Below are positions 46,496-55,425 of a DNA stretch of 64,000 nt, one piece after another (position 1 is the stretch's first letter; the number at the start of each line of letters is the position of its first letter). Position numbers and translations under genes: made by a program. Source of the stretch: Scatomorpha stercorigallinarum (GTDB lineage: Bacteria; Bacillota; Clostridia; Oscillospirales; Oscillospiraceae); contig CALXGN010000014.1 in assembly GCA_944387865.1 (NCBI GenBank), positions 1 to 64,000 on the forward strand. The letters are read 5' to 3'. The notes under the pieces are model-generated. The model was not told where the DNA came from. It ran no database searches and worked only from the letters and a program-made list of their open reading frames with translations.

Positions 46496-49054
46496 TCAGC
46501 TTCCTGACGGTCTTTTGTTTCCCTTTTCCCCTGCGCACAGCAGCTGTTCCAGCGCCTGCGCCAGCTTTTTGAAGTCTATCGGTTTGGATATGTGCGCGTC
46601 CATGCCGGCGGCCGCCGTGGCCGCCACGTCCTCGGCGAAGGCGTTGGCGGTGACGGCGATGATGGGCACGCTCTGCGCGTCCGCGCGCGGCAGGGCGCGT
46701 ATCTGCCGGGCGGCGGCGCAGCCGTCGAGCCCCGGCATCTGCATGTCCATCAGCACGGCGTCGAAGGCGAACGGCGCGGACTGCCTGAAGAGCTCCACGG
46801 CCTCCGCCCCGTCGAAGGCCTGCGCCACGCGCACGCCCCGCGCGGCGAGCATCTCCGTCGTGATCTCCATGTTTATCTCGTTGTCCTCCGCCAGCAGCAG
46901 CGAAAGCCCCTCCAGCGTGAACGCGCCCGCACCCGCCCGCGCGGCGGCTCGCGCTGCCGCCTCTGCCGCGGGCTCAGCCTGTCCGGGCTCTGCGGAGGGC
47001 AGCGGGAGGACGACGGTGAAGCGGCTGCCCTTCCCGGGCTCGCTCTCCACCTGTATCTCGCCGCCCATCAGCGCCGCCAGGCTGCGGGTGATGGACATCC
47101 CCAGCCCGGTGCCGGAGGCGGCGCGGTCGCCGAAGCGCATCTCCCGCGCGTAGGGCTCGAAGATGCGCCGCAGGAACTCCGGCGACATGCCGATGCCCGT
47201 GTCGGCCACGGTGAACTCGTAGCGGCCGTACTCGCCGGACTCCGTCTGGCGCACGGAGAGCGTGATCTCCCCGCCGGCGGGCGTGAATTTAAAGGCGTTG
47301 GAGAGCAGGTTGTTGAGTATCTGCTGTATGCGCCGCTCGTCGCCCACCACCGTCTCCGGGCCGGCGGCGAAGTTTTCGCGCAGGGCCTTGCCCTCGCGCC
47401 CGGCCTGTATGCGGAAGGCCGCCAGGCAGTCGTCCACGCACTTTCGCAGGTCGAACGGGCGGCTCTCCAGCCGCACCTGCCCGTGCTCCATGCGCGCCAT
47501 CTCCAGGATGTCGTTGATGAGCCCCAGCAGATAGCGCCCGGAAGAGTCGATGCGGTCCAGGTAGCCCGCCGCCCGCTGCGGCTCGTCCAAATGCTGCCGC
47601 GCCAGCTCGCTGGAGCCGAGGATGGCGTTCAGCGGCGTGCGCATGTCGTGCGACATGTTGCGGAAAAAGGCCTGCTTGGACTGCTCGTTCTGCTTTGCCA
47701 GCTGCAGGGCGTCCTCCAGCAGCCGGCGCTCCTGCAGCTGCCGCTCCTTTTCCCGCTCCACCTCGCGGAAGCAGAGCACGACCTCCTGCGCCTCCAGCGC
47801 GGCGTCAAACAGCACGCGCACGCTCACCCAGCGGTATTCGCCGCCGAAGCGGCGCAGGAATTCGCCGCCGTAGTCGCTCACCTGCCTGTCCACCAGCTGG
47901 CGGATGTTCTCGCAGGAGAAGCTCTTGGTGAAGTCGCGGAAGGCCTCCGCCTCGACGACCTCCCCCGCCGTGCGCAGCAGCTCGCCGTAGGGGCCGAAGG
48001 CGGGGATGCGGCTGCGGACATAGTCCGAGCCCTTTATCATCTCATACGTCTCCCGCTCATAGTTCACGCGGTAGAGCGCGTAATAGGTGTTGCCCAGCAC
48101 CTGGGCGGTCTCATTGGCGCGCCGGGCCCGCTCGCCCAGATGCTGCTCCCGCCTTGCCAGCGCGAAAAGCGCCAGCAGCGAAACGGCGAACATCAGAAGC
48201 AGCGCCCAGCCCACCTGCCACAGCTCGCCGAGGATGACGCCATAGGGCACGGTGACGATGGAGTACCAGCCGTTGTCGAGCCGCGTGTAATAGACGGCCC
48301 GGCGGCGCCCGTCCAGGTCGCGCATGGCCCCCCCGCCCCCCAGCTCCCCGGAGGATATCCGCTCCACCAGCGAGGTCAGGTACGCCTGCACCTCTTCCTG
48401 CGGCAGCTCGAGGGCCGTTTTCTGATAGACGGCCGTCCCCTTGCCGTCGCAGAGGAAGAAGGATTCCTCCTCCTTCAGCTCCGCGGCCTCAAAGCTCAGG
48501 TGCTCGGGCAGGATGTCGAAGGCCATCACGGCGCCGTCCTGCGCGCAGCTCTGCGCGGCGGTGACCACCGGCCGGCCGTAGACGGCGTCCGTGTACACGT
48601 CCGTGAATATGACGCGCCCTTCCGCAGAGCGCGCCTGGGTGTACCAGGGCGCGGCGGCGTAGTCGTACTCCGCGTCCCACTCCCAGGGGTTGGCGGCCAG
48701 GATCTCCCCGTCCAGCACCACATAGGGGTCCACCACGCCGCTGCCCAGCACGCTGTCCACGCGCCGGAAATACATCCCGACGAAGTCCCGGATCTCCTCG
48801 CGGCTCTCGCCGGCGGCCAGGCGGCTGTCCAGCGAGGCCACGCCGAAGTTGAGCAGCGTCTCGTATACGCTCAGCCGCCCTTCCTCCTCGGCGGCGCAGC
48901 TGGCGGAGAGGGCGGTGCCGGCCTCGCGCGCGTTGCGCAGCAGCGCCGTGCGTATCAGCAGTATGCCGGCCAGCGTCAGCAGCGTCAGCGCGGCGAAGGC
49001 CACCAGCGGCAGGCGCATCCGCCGGTGCAGCGCGCGGCGTTCAGCGCGCTCCAT
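46496..49054 (-). CDS. hybrid sensor histidine kinase with dCache-like sensor
   Basis: 852 aa from the ATG at 49054 (GGGGA about 9 nt upstream). An N-terminal membrane helix (LPLVAFAALTLLTLAGILLI), an external double-Cache-like domain (about 40-285; YVVLDGEILAANPWEWD, PWYTQA), a second helix (about 290-312), a PAS-like part, then HisKA (FFRNMSHDMRTPLNAILGSS; His about 457), HATPase (NLLSNAFKFTP, DTGIGM, GTGLGMSI) and a receiver (LLLAEDNEIN, VLMDMQMPGLDG; about 710-835). It senses an external small molecule and feeds phosphate to its receiver. The Hpt gene overlaps its start, giving a full phosphorelay toward the HD-GYP regulator. Confidence 0.92.
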   Translation of the reverse strand: MERAERRALHRRMRLPLVAFAALTLLTLAGILLIRTALLRNAREAGTALSASCAAEEEGRLSVYETLLNFGVASLDSRLAAGESREEIRDFVGMYFRRVDSVLGSGVVDPYVVLDGEILAANPWEWDAEYDYAAAPWYTQARSAEGRVIFTDVYTDAVYGRPVVTAAQSCAQDGAVMAFDILPEHLSFEAAELKEEESFFLCDGKGTAVYQKTALELPQEEVQAYLTSLVERISSGELGGGGAMRDLDGRRRAVYYTRLDNGWYSIVTVPYGVILGELWQVGWALLLMFAVSLLALFALARREQHLGERARRANETAQVLGNTYYALYRVNYERETYEMIKGSDYVRSRIPAFGPYGELLRTAGEVVEAEAFRDFTKSFSCENIRQLVDRQVSDYGGEFLRRFGGEYRWVSVRVLFDAALEAQEVVLCFREVEREKERQLQERRLLEDALQLAKQNEQSKQAFFRNMSHDMRTPLNAILGSSELARQHLDEPQRAAGYLDRIDSSGRYLLGLINDILEMARMEHGQVRLESRPFDLRKCVDDCLAAFRIQAGREGKALRENFAAGPETVVGDERRIQQILNNLLSNAFKFTPAGGEITLSVRQTESGEYGRYEFTVADTGIGMSPEFLRRIFEPYAREMRFGDRAASGTGLGMSITRSLAALMGGEIQVESEPGKGSRFTVVLPLPSAEPGQAEPAAEAAARAAARAGAGAFTLEGLSLLLAEDNEINMEITTEMLAARGVRVAQAFDGAEAVELFRQSAPFAFDAVLMDMQMPGLDGCAAARQIRALPRADAQSVPIIAVTANAFAEDVAATAAAGMDAHISKPIDFKKLAQALEQLLCAGEKGNKRPSGS

Positions 49055-49409
49055 CGCCGTTGTCCCCAATGGCCGCGGCCGCGGCCTCCCAGGCGGGGGC
49101 GATCTCCGCCATCAGCCGCGCGGCCTCGTCCATGTCCCCCCGGCGCAGGGCCTCCACCTGGGCGGTGAAGAGGGCGTAGAGCCCGTCCATGGAGAGGTTG
49201 CCGCAGACGCCCTTGAGCGTGTGCGCCGCCGCGCACGCGCGCTCGCGCCCGCCCTCTTCCAGCGCCGCGGCGAGCGCGGGATAGTCCCGCGAGGCGGCGA
49301 ACTTGCCGAGCAGGCGCTCCATCAGCGCTTCGCTGCCCATCACGCGCTCGCTGAGCGCGTCCACGTCGATGCCCGCGGCCTCCAGCCGCGCTTTGCGCTC
49401 CGGCGTCAC
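49041..49409 (-). CDS. histidine phosphotransfer (Hpt) protein
   Basis: 122 aa, all-helical. The phosphorylated His is in AAAHTLKGVCGNL (about residue 70). Starts with GTG at 49409 overlapping the HD-GYP gene stop (GTGA) and ends 14 nt inside the kinase gene. It would carry phosphate between the hybrid kinase receiver and the HD-GYP regulator. Confidence 0.9.
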   Translation of the reverse strand: MTPERKARLEAAGIDVDALSERVMGSEALMERLLGKFAASRDYPALAAALEEGGRERACAAAHTLKGVCGNLSMDGLYALFTAQVEALRRGDMDEAARLMAEIAPAWEAAAAAIGDNGDGAR

Positions 49410-50488
49410 GCCATAGCCTCCTTCCGGTACATCTGCGAGAGCTTCCCCTCCACGGAGAAGAAGCAGTCCAGCAATTTCGGGTCAAAAACGCCGCACTCGC
49501 CCGCGCGTATCATCTCCAGCACGCGCTGGCGGGGGAAGGCGTCCTTATATACGCGCTTGCAGCTGAGCGCGTCGTATACGTCCGCCAGCGCCACGGCGTG
49601 CGCCCAGGGCGTGATCTCCCCGGCGCGCAGGCCGTCGGGATAGCCGCGGCCGTCCCAGCGCTCATGGTGGTGGCGGGCGATGTCCACGGCGTAGCGGAAG
49701 GCGGCGTGCCGCCGCAGCTGCGGTATCTTCTCCAGCAGCGCCGCGCCCTGCACGGTGTGCGTTTTCATCACCTCGAACTCCTCCGCCGTCAGCCGCCCGG
49801 GCTTGTTCAGTATGGCGTCCGGCACGGCGATCTTGCCCACGTCGTGCAGTATGGACGCGAGGGCGATCAGCGCGGTCTGCTCGCCGTCCAGCCCCTCGCC
49901 GTAGGGCGTCTCCGCCAGCAGGCAGCGGGTGATGTCGTGTATGCGCCGCACGTGCCCGCCGGACTCCTCGCTGCGGAACTCGATGGCCGTGGCCAGCGCC
50001 TCCACCATGCCCTGGTTGAGCTCGATGATCTGCTGCGCCTGGGCCAGCAGCTCCTCATGCTGGCTGAGCACCGTGCTCCTCAGCTGCCGCCGGGACTGGA
50101 AGAGCTCGATGACGGACTGCACGCGCCGCCGCACCACGAAGGGCACCACCGGCTTGCTTATCACGTCCATCACGCCCAGGCTGTAGGCCTCGCGCAGCAC
50201 TTCCCCGCTGGCCTCGGCGGTGATGATGAAAACGGGCAGCCTGTCCGTCAGCCCGCGCGCGTGCAGCTCCCGCAGGGCCGACAGGCCGTCCATCTCCGGC
50301 ATCACCACGTCCAGCAGCACGGCGCAGATGTCCTCCTGGCCGGAATAGACGATGTCCAGCGCCTGGCGGCCGTTGTACGCCGTCTCCACGCTGAAATCGG
50401 GCGCAAAGACGTTCTCCAGTATGGCCAGGTTGATATCGTCGTCGTCCACGATCAGCAGCTTCCCGCACCGGCCTCTCTCCGCCGTCAT
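49406..50488 (-). CDS. response regulator with HD-GYP domain (c-di-GMP phosphodiesterase)
   Basis: 360 aa. Receiver domain about residues 8-125 (LLIVDDDDIN, phospho-Asp in AVLLDVVMPEMDG), short helix, then HD-GYP domain about 160-345: LHDVGKIAVPD, HHERWDGRGYPDGL and LADVYDALSCKR, all metal- and substrate-site residues present. It should hydrolyse c-di-GMP when phosphorylated through the kinase and Hpt encoded next to it. Overlaps both neighbours by 4 nt. Confidence 0.94.
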   Translation of the reverse strand: MTAERGRCGKLLIVDDDDINLAILENVFAPDFSVETAYNGRQALDIVYSGQEDICAVLLDVVMPEMDGLSALRELHARGLTDRLPVFIITAEASGEVLREAYSLGVMDVISKPVVPFVVRRRVQSVIELFQSRRQLRSTVLSQHEELLAQAQQIIELNQGMVEALATAIEFRSEESGGHVRRIHDITRCLLAETPYGEGLDGEQTALIALASILHDVGKIAVPDAILNKPGRLTAEEFEVMKTHTVQGAALLEKIPQLRRHAAFRYAVDIARHHHERWDGRGYPDGLRAGEITPWAHAVALADVYDALSCKRVYKDAFPRQRVLEMIRAGECGVFDPKLLDCFFSVEGKLSQMYRKEAMA

Positions 50489-52359
50489 TCTCCCTCTCCT
50501 TTCGCGCCGTCCGGCGCCAGGCGCGGCCGCCGCGACTCCAGTATCCGCCTCCGCGCCTCGTGCGCGGGCAGGGGGAAGGAGAAGCGGAAGCCCTGCATCA
50601 CGTCGCAGTGCAGCTCGCGCAGCGCGCTTATCTCCTCGTCCGTCTCCACGCCCTCGGCGAGGATGGTGAGGCCCATGCGGTGCCCCGTCTCCACCAGCGC
50701 GCCGAGGATGATCTTCCCCTGCTCGGTGCCCATGTTGTCCACCAGTTCCTTGTCCAGCTTGAGGCCGTCCATCGGGTAGTCCTGCAGGTCGTGGAAGGAG
50801 GAAAAGCCCATGCCGAAGTCGTCAAAGATGACGCGCACGCCGTGCCGCCGCACCTCCACGATGTTTTTCAGCATCTGCTCGTTCTGCCGGCGGCTCAGCT
50901 GCTGGCTCTCGGTCACTTCCATGATCAGCAGCTTGCGGCGGAACTCGTGCCGCTCCACGATCTCGATGCACTTCCCGGCGAATCCCGGCTCGCTGAACGT
51001 GCGGCGGGCAAAGTTGCAGGAGATGAAAAAGTCCTCCACCCCCGCGCGCCCCAGCTCCTCAAGGAAGGCGCAGGTGAGCTCCAGCCCGTAGAGGTCGAGC
51101 GCGCCGATGCGCCCGTCGCCCTCCAGCAGCGGTATGTACCGCCCGGGGTCCAGCCGCCCCAGCCGCGGGTGGTTCCAGCGCGAGAGCGCCTCCCCGCCCA
51201 CCATGCGGAAGTTGTAGGAGTCCACGAAGAATTGCAGGTACAGCTGGAACTCATGGCGCTCCAGCGCGCTGTCGAAATCGCCCAGCAGCTGCCAGCGCTC
51301 CTCGCAGGCGCGGCAGAGCTCCGTGCCGCAAAGGCGCTCCCCCGTCCCGTCCCGGGCGGCGGCCAGCGCGCACTGGTGCGCGTGGAACATCGTCTGCTCC
51401 AGGCCGCCGTGGTTCTTCGCCAGCGGGTGTACGCCCACGGTCACGTCCTCTTCGCGCAGCCGGCCGCCGGATACGCCCGCGCAGATGCGCTCCCGCGCCT
51501 CCCGCGCCCACTCGCGGGCGCTCTGCGCGCTGTCAAAGCGCTTGAGGGCGTATATGTCGCCGCCGCAGCGCGCCAGGATGTCCCCCGGCCCGCCGGCGGC
51601 TTTCAGCGTCTCCGCCGCGCGCGCGAGCAGCGCGGCGGCCTGTTCGCGGCCCCACGTGCGCCCCACCTCGTCCAGCGCCAGATGGAAGCACAGCAGCGCA
51701 TAGTTGGCGCGGTCCTGGCTGCGCTCCAGGTGTGAGAAGGCCTCTTTCAGCGCCTCCTCCGTGCCCAGGCCCGTCTCCGCGTCCGTCAGGTGCAGTTCCA
51801 CGCCCCGCCGGCGCTCCCGGCGGTAGGCCCTCAGCGCGGCGATGAGCGCGCAGGCAAGCAGCAGCGCCGCCGCGCCCAGGCCGCCCAGCAGCCCCAGCGG
51901 CGCCGCCGTTGGCGTGCCCTCCGACGCCTGGGCAAGCAGCGCGCCCGTCCACTGCGTACTGCCGGTGGCGGCGGCGAACTCCCGCAGCTCGGCGCGCAGG
52001 CCCTCCGGCGCGGCGGTGGTGAGATAGAGGGCATAGGCCGTCTCCGTCCCGCCCTCCTCCGCGGTCAGCAGCACCAGCGGCTGGGCCGTGGTGTGCTGAT
52101 AGCGCTCGCCGGACAGGCAGCCGGATATGATGTCCACCTGCCGCGCCTCCGCCAGCTCCGCGCGCCGGTCCTCGCTGCCGGGCTCCAGGTACTGCACCCG
52201 GTATCCGTATTCCTCGCCGAAGCGCTGCAAAAACTCCGGTATCGCCCCACGGTAGCTCCCGCTGTCCGCGTCGTAATACTCCAGCGGATAGAGCGCCGGG
52301 TTGCCGGCGACAAAGATGATGGCTTCGCCAGTTTGCAAGTCCTTTTCCCCGTTTCTCAC
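50485..52359 (-). CDS. half-SBP / degenerate GGDEF / EAL protein
   Basis: 624 aa starting with GTG at 52359 (GTGA overlap). Residues about 12-150 look like part of a family-3 solute-binding domain (FVAGNPALYPLEYYD, VDIISGCLSGE), but no signal peptide precedes it. One membrane helix follows (about 157-177). The GGDEF domain is degenerate (RCGGDIYALK). The EAL domain (about 370-610) has GGEALSRW, SCNFARR, MEVTES, FDDFGMGFSS, KLDKEL, AEGVET and MQGFRFSFPLP, so it is probably an active phosphodiesterase. With only one helix and no signal, either the sensor part is cytoplasmic or the protein has lost its export end. Confidence 0.87.
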   Translation of the reverse strand: MRNGEKDLQTGEAIIFVAGNPALYPLEYYDADSGSYRGAIPEFLQRFGEEYGYRVQYLEPGSEDRRAELAEARQVDIISGCLSGERYQHTTAQPLVLLTAEEGGTETAYALYLTTAAPEGLRAELREFAAATGSTQWTGALLAQASEGTPTAAPLGLLGGLGAAALLLACALIAALRAYRRERRRGVELHLTDAETGLGTEEALKEAFSHLERSQDRANYALLCFHLALDEVGRTWGREQAAALLARAAETLKAAGGPGDILARCGGDIYALKRFDSAQSAREWAREARERICAGVSGGRLREEDVTVGVHPLAKNHGGLEQTMFHAHQCALAAARDGTGERLCGTELCRACEERWQLLGDFDSALERHEFQLYLQFFVDSYNFRMVGGEALSRWNHPRLGRLDPGRYIPLLEGDGRIGALDLYGLELTCAFLEELGRAGVEDFFISCNFARRTFSEPGFAGKCIEIVERHEFRRKLLIMEVTESQQLSRRQNEQMLKNIVEVRRHGVRVIFDDFGMGFSSFHDLQDYPMDGLKLDKELVDNMGTEQGKIILGALVETGHRMGLTILAEGVETDEEISALRELHCDVMQGFRFSFPLPAHEARRRILESRRPRLAPDGAKGEGE

Positions 52360-52847
52360 TCAAAAAGCGTCAGATTGGCGGCCGGCGAGGCCGCGGCGGC
52401 CGCTTCCACCAGCCCCTCCGCCTCCGCAGCGTCGCGGTCCAGGCCCTCGAGCGTGCTGCGGATGGCCTCGCGCAGCGCGGCCAGCTTCCCGGCGTAGCGC
52501 CGGAGCTCTGCCAGCTCCTCCTCCATCGTGCCGCGCACGGCGGCGCGCGCGGCCTCCTCCTGCGCGCGCGTCTCGGCCTTCAGCGCCTCGGCGCTCGCGC
52601 GGGCGTCCAGTATGGCCATGGATATCTGCTCCTGCTGGGCGCGCAGGCGGTCCACCTCCGAGCGCAGGGCCCGGTTCTCCTTTTCCAGCTCCTGCGCGCG
52701 CCTGATGGCCCTGTTTTCGGCCTCCGACGCGGCCTCGCCCTGTTCGGCGAGCTTTTTTGCCGCCTCGTCCTCCATCTCCGTGATGAATTTGAACACGTCG
52801 TCCCTGCGGTAGCCCCAGAACCCCTTCCTCAGTTCTTCAAGCCTCAT
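52356..52847 (-). CDS. DivIVA-like coiled-coil protein
   Basis: 163 aa. It opens MRLEELRKGFWGYRRDDVFKFI, close to the membrane-binding N-terminus of DivIVA/GpsB proteins (consensus FxxxxxGYxxxxVxxF), and continues as a long charged coiled coil (about 25-110). Such proteins mark curved membranes, poles or septa. Located between the glycosyltransferase and the EAL gene, it may localise the synthase; this is inference. Ends overlapping the EAL gene. Confidence 0.82.
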   Translation of the reverse strand: MRLEELRKGFWGYRRDDVFKFITEMEDEAAKKLAEQGEAASEAENRAIRRAQELEKENRALRSEVDRLRAQQEQISMAILDARASAEALKAETRAQEEAARAAVRGTMEEELAELRRYAGKLAALREAIRSTLEGLDRDAAEAEGLVEAAAAASPAANLTLFE

Positions 52848-52861
52848 CCTGCCGCCTCCCT

Positions 52862-54271
52862 TTATTTGATGTTTATACGCTGGCGCTCGATCCGGCCCCA
52901 GACGTTCTTTTTCCGCTTATATCCGATGAGCGCCGTCATGCGCACCCAGGCCAGCACGAAGCGCAGGCAGGACACCTCCACCACGCACAGGCCCACCGCC
53001 TTGAGCACGTCCGTCAGGTAGAGCTTGAGGTCCACCGTATGTACGCGCGCGAAGAAGGCCGTCAGCGACAATATGGCGCTGTAGGCCACGTAGATGCCGA
53101 AAAACAGTACCATGAACGGCACGTTGATGAGGTCCACGGCGAAAGCCAGCAGCGTGGTGAAAACGCCGAACATCTCGATGTACGGCGAGAAGAGCTCATA
53201 GATGAGGAAGTAGAAATAGGAGACGAAGCTCACCGCGCCGTATTTGGGGTTGGCCATGATGTTCCGGTAGCGCATCATGCTCTGGAAAAGCCCGATGTGC
53301 CAGCGCCGGCGCTGCTTGCAGAGGTCGCCGAGCTTTTCCGGCACCTGCGTCCAGCAGATGGCGTCCGTCACATAGCGTATGCGGTAGGGCCGCTGGTTCT
53401 CGCGGCAGTAGACGTGCAGCTTCACCACCAGCTCCATGTCCTCGCCCATGGTGTTGCGCTCATAACCGCCGGCCTCAATCACCGTGCTCTTCAAAAACAG
53501 CCCAAAGGCCCCGGAGATGATGATGTTGCCGTTGAACTTGTCGAAGAGGATGCGCGAAGCGAGGAAGGAGCGGTCGTACTCCAGCACCTGCATACAGGCC
53601 AGCAGCTTTTTCGGCATCCGGTAGCGCACCACGCGCCCGTTCTCTATCTCCGCGCCGTTGCAGGGGCGCACCGTTCCGCCCACGGCCACCACCGTGGGGT
53701 CCTCCAGCACGGGGTGGACGATCTTCTCCAGCGAGTCGTACTGCAGCACGGAGTCGGCGTCCAGGCAGAGGAAGTAGGGGTAGCTGGAGACGTTGATGCC
53801 CATGTTCAGCGCGTCGGCCTTGCCGCCATTCTTCTTGCGCACCAGCGTGATGGGCACTTTCCAGGCCCGCGTCTCGTATACCTCCTCCTCCGGCTGGCAG
53901 GGTATGCGCCGCTGTATGGGCCGGTCGATGCGCCACATCTGGAAGGCGTCGCGCATCACCTGCGAAGTGTCGTCGGTGGAACCGTCGTCGATGACGATGA
54001 TCTCATAGAGCTTGTAGTCCAGCGCCAGCAGCGAGCGCACCGTGGCCTCGATGGTCACGGCCTCGTTGTGCGCGGGCACCAGGATGGAGACGGGCACGTA
54101 GTAGTCGTTGCCCAGCTCGTTTTTCAGCGTGTTGCGCCGCCGGTTGGCGTAGAGCTCGGAGGAGCCCACCGTCACGGAGAGGAAGAGGAAGCTGGAATAG
54201 CCCACCATGTAGAGGATGAAGAAGGCCTCCACGCAGAGGAGGAAGAGCTGTATATAGTCCCGCGTGCTCAT
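52862..54271 (-). CDS. processive family-2 glycosyltransferase (membrane)
   Basis: 469 aa. One N-terminal helix, a GT2 catalytic domain with VSILVPAHNEAVTIEATV, IVIDDGSTDDT, the DxD-like LCLDADS, the TGED-like MGEDMEL (about residue 275) and QRRRWHIG (about 320; QxxRW), then four hydrophobic helices. This is the layout of cellulose, hyaluronan and poly-N-acetylglucosamine synthases (BcsA/HasA/PgaC), which polymerise and extrude a chain. No PilZ domain is visible at the C-terminus. Overlaps the HEAT gene by 4 nt. Confidence 0.92.
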   Translation of the reverse strand: MSTRDYIQLFLLCVEAFFILYMVGYSSFLFLSVTVGSSELYANRRRNTLKNELGNDYYVPVSILVPAHNEAVTIEATVRSLLALDYKLYEIIVIDDGSTDDTSQVMRDAFQMWRIDRPIQRRIPCQPEEEVYETRAWKVPITLVRKKNGGKADALNMGINVSSYPYFLCLDADSVLQYDSLEKIVHPVLEDPTVVAVGGTVRPCNGAEIENGRVVRYRMPKKLLACMQVLEYDRSFLASRILFDKFNGNIIISGAFGLFLKSTVIEAGGYERNTMGEDMELVVKLHVYCRENQRPYRIRYVTDAICWTQVPEKLGDLCKQRRRWHIGLFQSMMRYRNIMANPKYGAVSFVSYFYFLIYELFSPYIEMFGVFTTLLAFAVDLINVPFMVLFFGIYVAYSAILSLTAFFARVHTVDLKLYLTDVLKAVGLCVVEVSCLRFVLAWVRMTALIGYKRKKNVWGRIERQRINIK

Positions 54272-55404
54272 ACGCCCACAGCCTCCTTTTCGCGCGGCGC
54301 GGCCGCGCTGCGCTGCAGCCGCCGGGATTCCAGCCGGTAGTTGAGCATCTCCCGCGCGTAGCGGTCGTCGCCGGCGAGTATGTCCATCATGCCCTCATAG
54401 CTGAGGCCGTGGGCCTCCAGGCTGGCGGAGGCGTTGTAGCGCACGTACCAGTTTGAGCTGTGCATGGCGCCCATCAGCGCGTCCACCACGTCCTGCCCCG
54501 GGTAGCGCGCCAGGGCCGTGGCGGCGATGGCCGCATACTCCCACTGCAGGGCGTCGCCGCTGCGGACGAGATCCAGCAGCACGCCGCGCACGCCCTCGTC
54601 GGGATAGCGCCCGAAATAGCGTATGGCGGCCAGGCGCAGCTCCTTGTCGCGCCCGCCGTCGCGCAGTATCTCCTCCATCTGCGGCCTGTAGTCCCCGCTC
54701 TGGAAGCGTATGTAGTCCAGCACCGCGCGCTGTATCTGCGCCGAAAAGCGCTCGAAGCGCCGCCACAGCAGCTCGATGAGCGCCTTCGCGCTGCCCGTAT
54801 AGCTGAGCAGCGCCTCGGTGACCATTTTTTCGTGCAGCTGGCTGCCGCCGTCGCGGCTCAGCTCCTCCAGCGCATCGCCCAGCACCTCCGGGCTGCCGAA
54901 GCTGCACAGGGCCTTGAGCGCGTTCAGCCGGCAATAGAGGCTGTCCTTTTTCAGATAGGAGAGCACCACCCGCTGCACCTGGTCCAGCTCCATGTGCCGC
55001 TGCAGGCGGTGCCGTGCCAGGAAGTGGCAGTAATAGGCCGCCTGCGTGTCCTCCCGCTTCCAGTAGACCGTGGAGAGATAGAGGAACACCGGCTGCAGCT
55101 GCCGCAGGTATTCGCGGACGGCCGGCTCTTCCGTGTCCTGCTCATCCAGGAAGCGGTCGAAGGCCAGCAGGTAGCTTATGCGCGCCAGCCGGCGCCTCAT
55201 CCAGGCCAGATGGCTGGCCTGGAGCGGCTGATGTACATCAGCGCGCAGTCCTTCCAGCTGCCCCTCCGCCTGCCGTTGGATGACCTCCACCCGCTTCTGC
55301 GTGCGCCGGTCGTCCGCGCGCAGGTGCAGGCTGTATATCACGTTGAACACCAGCATGCTCAGGCACACGATCCCGTAGCCGTATAGCAGTACCTCCGCGC
55401 CCAC
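54268..55404 (-). CDS. HEAT-repeat protein with N-terminal membrane anchor
   Basis: 378 aa, GTG start at 55404 with AAGGAGG 6-7 nt upstream. A membrane helix (about residues 5-27), then a basic linker and alpha-helical HEAT-like repeats (about 140-345: LNALKALCSFGSPEVLGDALEEL, LRLAAIRYFGRYPDEGVRGVLLDL, WEYAAIAATALARYPGQDVVDAL). A likely protein-binding scaffold on the inner face of the membrane, translationally coupled to the glycosyltransferase; probably its partner subunit. Confidence 0.82.
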   Translation of the reverse strand: MGAEVLLYGYGIVCLSMLVFNVIYSLHLRADDRRTQKRVEVIQRQAEGQLEGLRADVHQPLQASHLAWMRRRLARISYLLAFDRFLDEQDTEEPAVREYLRQLQPVFLYLSTVYWKREDTQAAYYCHFLARHRLQRHMELDQVQRVVLSYLKKDSLYCRLNALKALCSFGSPEVLGDALEELSRDGGSQLHEKMVTEALLSYTGSAKALIELLWRRFERFSAQIQRAVLDYIRFQSGDYRPQMEEILRDGGRDKELRLAAIRYFGRYPDEGVRGVLLDLVRSGDALQWEYAAIAATALARYPGQDVVDALMGAMHSSNWYVRYNASASLEAHGLSYEGMMDILAGDDRYAREMLNYRLESRRLQRSAAAPREKEAVGV

Positions 55405-55425
55405 GGCGCGCCTCCTTCCCGGCGG

